The position numbers were made by a program, and so were the translations under genes. From Treponema sp. UBA3870 (GTDB lineage: Bacteria; Spirochaetota; Spirochaetia; Treponematales; Treponemataceae): DNA of 9,681 nucleotides. The DNA lies in assembly GCA_002392275.1 (NCBI GenBank), contig DGGQ01000065.1, positions 1 to 9,681 of the forward strand. The letters run 5' to 3'. Positions 5,755 through 9,681 of the stretch are shown piece by piece (the first letter of the stretch is position 1; every line of letters starts with the position of its first letter). The notes beneath the pieces are model-generated. The model had not been told where the DNA came from. It saw only the letters and a program-made list of their open reading frames with translations, and searched no databases.

Positions 5755-8700
5755 ATGATGAAACAGAATGAGAAAATTTCAACCACGGCTTCTGTCGCCC
5801 AGAACTCTACAGGTCCAGACAAGGAACAGCGGACACTGTACGAACCATGTTTTGAGCATGACAGCTGCGGAATAGGGGCGGTCGTGAACATTGACGGAAG
5901 CAAAACCCACACAATCGTTGACAACGCGCTTTGCATTGTGGAAAAACTGGAGCACCGGGCGGGAAAGGACGCATCTGGCGAAACTGGAGATGGAGTTGGA
6001 ATCCTCGTGCAGATTGGGCACAAGTTTTTCAAGGAAGAGACAAAAAAGGAAGGAATCAAACTGGATGACGAACGCGACTACGGAATCGGGATGTTCTTCT
6101 TTCCATCCGACAAGTCCCTCGCCGAATCAGAAAAGACTCGCTTTGAAAAATGCTGCGCGGCGGAAAAACTTTCGTTCCTCGGCTGGAGAAAAGTTCCAGT
6201 AAACGAAAACGTTCTAGGAAAAAAGGCAAGGGACTGCATGCCACAAATCTGGCAGGCCTTCATCGGACGACCGGGCGACACTGAACGTGGACTTGATTTT
6301 GACCGCAGACTTTACATTCTGAGACGCAGCTTTGAAAAAGAAAATCCATCAAGCTATGTCTGCTCGCTTTCCTCACGCACAATCGTCTACAAGGGAATGT
6401 TCCTTGTCCATGAGCTACGAACATTCTACTCCGACCTCCAGTCCACCGACTACGAATCCTCACTCGCGCTTGTACATTCACGTTTCTCCACAAACACACA
6501 GCCAAGCTGGCAGCGCGCACACCCGAACCGCTTCATAGCCCACAACGGTGAAATCAACACAATCCGTGGAAACGTGGACCGCATGTTGGCCCGCGAAGAA
6601 ACGGTCGTCTCCAAAAAACTTTCGGGCGGTGACATGAAAAAAATTCTCCCCGCGGTGGACACATCTGGAAGCGACTCCGCGATGCTCGACAACACTCTTG
6701 AATTTCTTGTGATGAACGGAATCCCCCTGCCCCTTGCCGTTATGATGTGCATACCCGAACCATGGAAGCACGACGACAACATGGAGCAGGTCAAAAAGGA
6801 TTTCTACCATTACTGGGCAACGATGATGGAAAGCTGGGACGGTCCTGCTGCAATCCTTTTTTCCGACGGGGACATAATCGGTGCGACACTCGACAGAAAT
6901 GGACTCAGGCCAAGCCGCTACTACATCACAAAGGACAACACCCTCATTCTGAGTTCGGAGGTGGGTGTGCTTGACATAGACGAAAGCAACATAAAGACAA
7001 AGAGCCGACTCAAGCCCGGACGCATACTTCTTGTGGACACCGTGCAGAAAAAAATCATAACGGACGAAGAGTGCAAGAACCATTTCGCAAACCTGTACCC
7101 GTATGGGGAATGGCTGGACATGAACCTGACCCGCCTTGCAGGCCTCAAGATTCCGAACAAAAAAATCCCGACAAGCACCCAGGACGAGAGGAATATCCTC
7201 TACCGTGCGTTCGGCTGGAACTATGAGGACGTGAACGAAATGATTCTTCCCATGGCAAAAAATGGAGTCGAGCCAACCGCCAGCATGGGAATCGACACTC
7301 CGCTTGCGGTGATGAGCGAAAAACATCCAAGCCTGTTCTCGTATTTCAAGCAGCTTTTCGCGCAGGTGACGAATCCACCGATCGACAGTCTCAGAGAAAA
7401 AATTGTGACGGACACAAGCGTGTATCTCGGAAAGGACGGAAACCTTCTGGACCCGCAGAGCAAAAACTGCCGTGTGCTGGAAATCAACAACCCAATCCTC
7501 ACGGGAACCGACCTCATAAAGATTGCCGCCCTCAACCAGAACGGACTAAAGACAAAGACCGTCTCCATTCTCTTCAATCTTGACGGCGGAAAAAATCTGC
7601 TGGAAAATGCGCTGCAAAATACCTTCGCCCAAATCGACGACGCATATTCACAGGGCTACAACATAATCATACTTTCGGACCGTGGCGTTGACAAAACACA
7701 TGCCGCAATCCCAGCAATCCTTGCGGTCAGCGCGGTCGAGCAGCATCTTGTGCGGACAAAAAAAAGAACGTCGGTGTCAATCATCCTTGAGAGCGCGGAA
7801 GTCCGGGACGTCCACCAGGCAGCGATGTGTCTTGGTTATGGGGCAAGGGCGGTCAACCCATATCTTGCGCACGAGGCAATCGCGGAGCTTATCGACCAGA
7901 AGATTCTTGACAAAGACTACCACACCGCAATCGACGACTACAACAGGGCCGTCATAAATGGAATCGTAAAAATAGCGGCGAAAATGGGAATCAGCACAAT
8001 CCAGTCCTACCAGTCTGCACAGATTTTTGAGGCGGTCGGAATCTCGGAGGACGTTGTAAAAAAATATTTCACAAACACGGTGAGCCGGGTCGGAGGAATC
8101 ACGCTGAAGGAAATCGAGGAGGATGTTCGCTACCACCACGCGCAGGGATTCGACCCCAACGGACTTACGGTAAACAGCCATCTGGATTCCGTCGGGAAAC
8201 ACAAGTTCCGTCGCGGACCACAGGCGGAAAGCCATCTCTACAATCCGGAAACAATTGTCGCGCTCCAGGAAGCAACACGCAACGGGGACTACGCAAGGTT
8301 CAAGGAATACACAGCCCTTGTTGACGACAACTTCCACCCCCACACCCTACGCGCCATGGTGGATTTCAACTACGCGCAGGACGGCGGCATCCCGATTGAA
8401 GAGGTTGAGGGCGTTGAGAAAATAGTCCAGCGATTCAAGACCGGGGCAATGTCCTATGGCTCCATAAGCGAGGAAGCCCACAGGTGCATGGCGGTGGCGA
8501 TGAACCACCTCCACGGAAAATCAAACAGCGGAGAGGGCGGAGAAAAACCGGAGCGTCTTGGAACCGAATACAACAGCGCAATCAAGCAGGTAGCGAGCGG
8601 ACGCTTCGGAGTTACGGAAGAATACCTGCTGAGCGCAAGGGAAATCCAAATCAAGATGGCACAGGGAGCAAAACCTGGCGAGGGTGGACATCTTCCCGGA

Positions 8701-9681
8701 AAAAAAGTCTATCCGTGGATTGCCAGGACAAGATACGCCACACCCGGAGTTGCTCTAATCTCCCCGCCACCGCACCACGACATCTATTCAATAGAGGATC
8801 TGGCCCAGCTTATCTATGACCTCAAAAATGCAAACCGCGGCGCACGTATCTCGGTAAAACTTGTGAGCGAGGCCGGAGTCGGAACAATAGCTGCCGGAGT
8901 AGCAAAAGCTGGAGCGCAGGTCATACTGGTCAGCGGACATGACGGTGGAACTGGAGCCGCCCCAATTTCCTCAATCCATCATGCGGGACTCCCCTGGGAA
9001 CTTGGACTTGCGGAAACCCACCAGACCCTAATCCAGAACGGACTTCGCGGACGGGTTGTGCTGGAGACGGACGGAAAACTTATGAGCGGACGGGACGTTG
9101 TGATTGCATCCCTTCTTGGGGCGGAGGAATTTGGATTTGCCACGGCCCCTCTCATTTCCATGGGATGCTCGATGATGCGTGTGTGCCAGCTCGATACCTG
9201 TCCATTCGGTGTCGCAACCCAGAACGAAAAGCTGCGCGCGAATTTCCCCGGAAAACCAGAGTATGTCGAAAACTTTATGAAGTTCATAGCCCAGGAAATG
9301 CGGGAGATAATGTCAAAACTTGGTATCCGTACTGTTGAGGAGCTTTGTGGAAGATCCGACCTCCTTAAACTAAAGGACCGCCAGGGATTCAAACGTGCGT
9401 CCCTTGTCGATTTGTCCCGTGTCCTTGCATCCTGCGACCCTGGCCTTGACTGGAAGAAAAACCGTTCCCTGTATAACTTCAAGCTGGAAACCACGGTCGA
9501 TGAAAAGACTCTGCTCCCGATGTTCGGTGACTCGTTGATGGAAGGTGGAAGTCTTTCGGTAGGGGGAAGTCTCCCCCTCGCTACAGCCGGCAAGCCGTCT
9601 TCCGCTACCCCCTCTCCTAGGGGTTCCACCCCTAAGACCCCGGACGGGATTATAAACATACAGTCCACCGACCGCAGCGTT
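5755..9681 (+). CDS. gltB: Glutamate synthase large subunit (3' end outside window)
   Basis: This reads 1309 codons without a stop to the window edge. Glutamate synthase makes two glutamates from glutamine and 2-oxoglutarate, the main route of ammonia assimilation with glutamine synthetase. An N-terminal glutaminase domain follows a 37-residue leader, whose removal would expose the catalytic Cys38 in 'HDSCGIGAV'. LEHRAGKDASGETGDGVGIL and 'HSRFSTNTQPSWQRAHPNRF' are typical of it. A central domain follows, then an FMN/2-oxoglutarate synthase domain with 'NSGEGGEKPERLG', GAKPGEGGHLPG and 'SGHDGGTGAAP'. The 3Fe-4S cysteines are intact as C-x5-C-x4-C (C1138, C1144, C1149). About residues 1264-1297 are an extra Gly/Ser/Pro/Thr-rich stretch from the inserted repeat. 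The C-terminal GXGXG domain begins at 'INIQSTDRSV'. AAGGAA (5743-5748) precedes ATG5755; ATG5758 is equally possible. gltD or another electron-transfer partner is not visible. Confidence 0.96.
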   Translation, partial: MMKQNEKISTTASVAQNSTGPDKEQRTLYEPCFEHDSCGIGAVVNIDGSKTHTIVDNALCIVEKLEHRAGKDASGETGDGVGILVQIGHKFFKEETKKEGIKLDDERDYGIGMFFFPSDKSLAESEKTRFEKCCAAEKLSFLGWRKVPVNENVLGKKARDCMPQIWQAFIGRPGDTERGLDFDRRLYILRRSFEKENPSSYVCSLSSRTIVYKGMFLVHELRTFYSDLQSTDYESSLALVHSRFSTNTQPSWQRAHPNRFIAHNGEINTIRGNVDRMLAREETVVSKKLSGGDMKKILPAVDTSGSDSAMLDNTLEFLVMNGIPLPLAVMMCIPEPWKHDDNMEQVKKDFYHYWATMMESWDGPAAILFSDGDIIGATLDRNGLRPSRYYITKDNTLILSSEVGVLDIDESNIKTKSRLKPGRILLVDTVQKKIITDEECKNHFANLYPYGEWLDMNLTRLAGLKIPNKKIPTSTQDERNILYRAFGWNYEDVNEMILPMAKNGVEPTASMGIDTPLAVMSEKHPSLFSYFKQLFAQVTNPPIDSLREKIVTDTSVYLGKDGNLLDPQSKNCRVLEINNPILTGTDLIKIAALNQNGLKTKTVSILFNLDGGKNLLENALQNTFAQIDDAYSQGYNIIILSDRGVDKTHAAIPAILAVSAVEQHLVRTKKRTSVSIILESAEVRDVHQAAMCLGYGARAVNPYLAHEAIAELIDQKILDKDYHTAIDDYNRAVINGIVKIAAKMGISTIQSYQSAQIFEAVGISEDVVKKYFTNTVSRVGGITLKEIEEDVRYHHAQGFDPNGLTVNSHLDSVGKHKFRRGPQAESHLYNPETIVALQEATRNGDYARFKEYTALVDDNFHPHTLRAMVDFNYAQDGGIPIEEVEGVEKIVQRFKTGAMSYGSISEEAHRCMAVAMNHLHGKSNSGEGGEKPERLGTEYNSAIKQVASGRFGVTEEYLLSAREIQIKMAQGAKPGEGGHLPGKKVYPWIARTRYATPGVALISPPPHHDIYSIEDLAQLIYDLKNANRGARISVKLVSEAGVGTIAAGVAKAGAQVILVSGHDGGTGAAPISSIHHAGLPWELGLAETHQTLIQNGLRGRVVLETDGKLMSGRDVVIASLLGAEEFGFATAPLISMGCSMMRVCQLDTCPFGVATQNEKLRANFPGKPEYVENFMKFIAQEMREIMSKLGIRTVEELCGRSDLLKLKDRQGFKRASLVDLSRVLASCDPGLDWKKNRSLYNFKLETTVDEKTLLPMFGDSLMEGGSLSVGGSLPLATAGKPSSATPSPRGSTPKTPDGIINIQSTDRSV
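9544..9641. repeat. GC-rich palindromic repeat element inserted in frame in gltB
   Basis: The segment differs sharply in composition from the surrounding gene, with runs of G and C and several inverted repeats. TAGGGG (9618-9623) and CCCCTA (9629-9634) flank a 5-nt loop. GGGGGA (9562-9567) and TCCCCC (9572-9577) flank AGTC, extended by GTA (9559-9561) with TAC (9582-9584) across a bulge. CGGC-AA-GCCG lies at 9588-9597. GGAAGTCT is repeated directly (9547-9554, 9565-9572), producing two GGSL tetrapeptides. It encodes about 34 low-complexity residues without breaking the frame. Normal large subunits, as I recall them, have only a short link here. The exact ends are estimated. It looks like a member of a dispersed palindromic family comparable in behaviour to Rickettsia palindromic elements; other copies are not in this window. 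Confidence 0.7.

Noticed and set aside
6478..7326. A 282-codon minus-strand open frame inside gltB
   Set aside because: gltB is continuous with clear catalytic motifs on the other strand. The reverse product is His/Val/Cys-rich with no recognisable fold and is a codon-bias shadow.
8979..9668. A 229-codon minus-strand open frame over the end of gltB and the repeat
   Set aside because: It is antisense to the conserved Fe-S and synthase region of gltB. It shows only that the repeat is stop-free in this frame too.

Overview
The window looks like chromosome of a host-associated spirochaete, most likely a Treponema (inference). The reasons are two permissive spirochaete-type lipoboxes, a 7TM-SpoIIE phosphatase of a kind I associate with treponemes, AT-rich intergenic DNA beside coding DNA of balanced GC, and a compact GC-rich palindromic repeat. 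No rRNA, tRNA, CRISPR array, transposase or phage gene is visible.

Left part (1-1003): the start of a TetR-family repressor gene on the minus strand is divergent from a plus-strand gene for a two-TM protein with a degenerate Nudix-like domain, resembling the SMODS-associated Nudix family of nucleotide-signalling and defence systems. A perfect 8-bp inverted repeat (177-194) lies over the tetR -10 and start codon and is probably its own operator. Each gene has a recognisable sigma70-type promoter.

Middle part (1004-5496): a promoter followed by a perfect palindrome at the expected transcription start drives a 676-residue membrane protein. This protein has a lipoprotein-type signal, an extracytoplasmic jelly-roll-like sensor, seven TM helices, a coiled coil and a SpoIIE/PP2C phosphatase. 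Facing it, with only 14 bp between the stop codons, is a two-gene minus-strand operon: a small nitroreductase followed 12 bp later by a 597-residue lipoprotein with an HExxH...E metallopeptidase signature.

Right part (5497-9681): the nitroreductase promoter and the gltB promoter are divergent. The gltB promoter has a palindrome filling its -35/-10 spacer. Its leader contains a long, near-perfect hairpin followed by nine T, so either gltB is attenuated or a short RNA is made there. gltB (glutamate synthase large subunit) is open for 1309 codons and runs off the window. It carries all expected catalytic and Fe-S residues, plus an in-frame GC-rich palindromic repeat of about 98 bp inserted at the boundary before the C-terminal GXGXG domain.

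The genes do not form one pathway. The strongest leads are the in-frame repeat in gltB, the gltB leader hairpin, the lipoprotein metallopeptidase, and the orphan TetR/2TM-Nudix pair.
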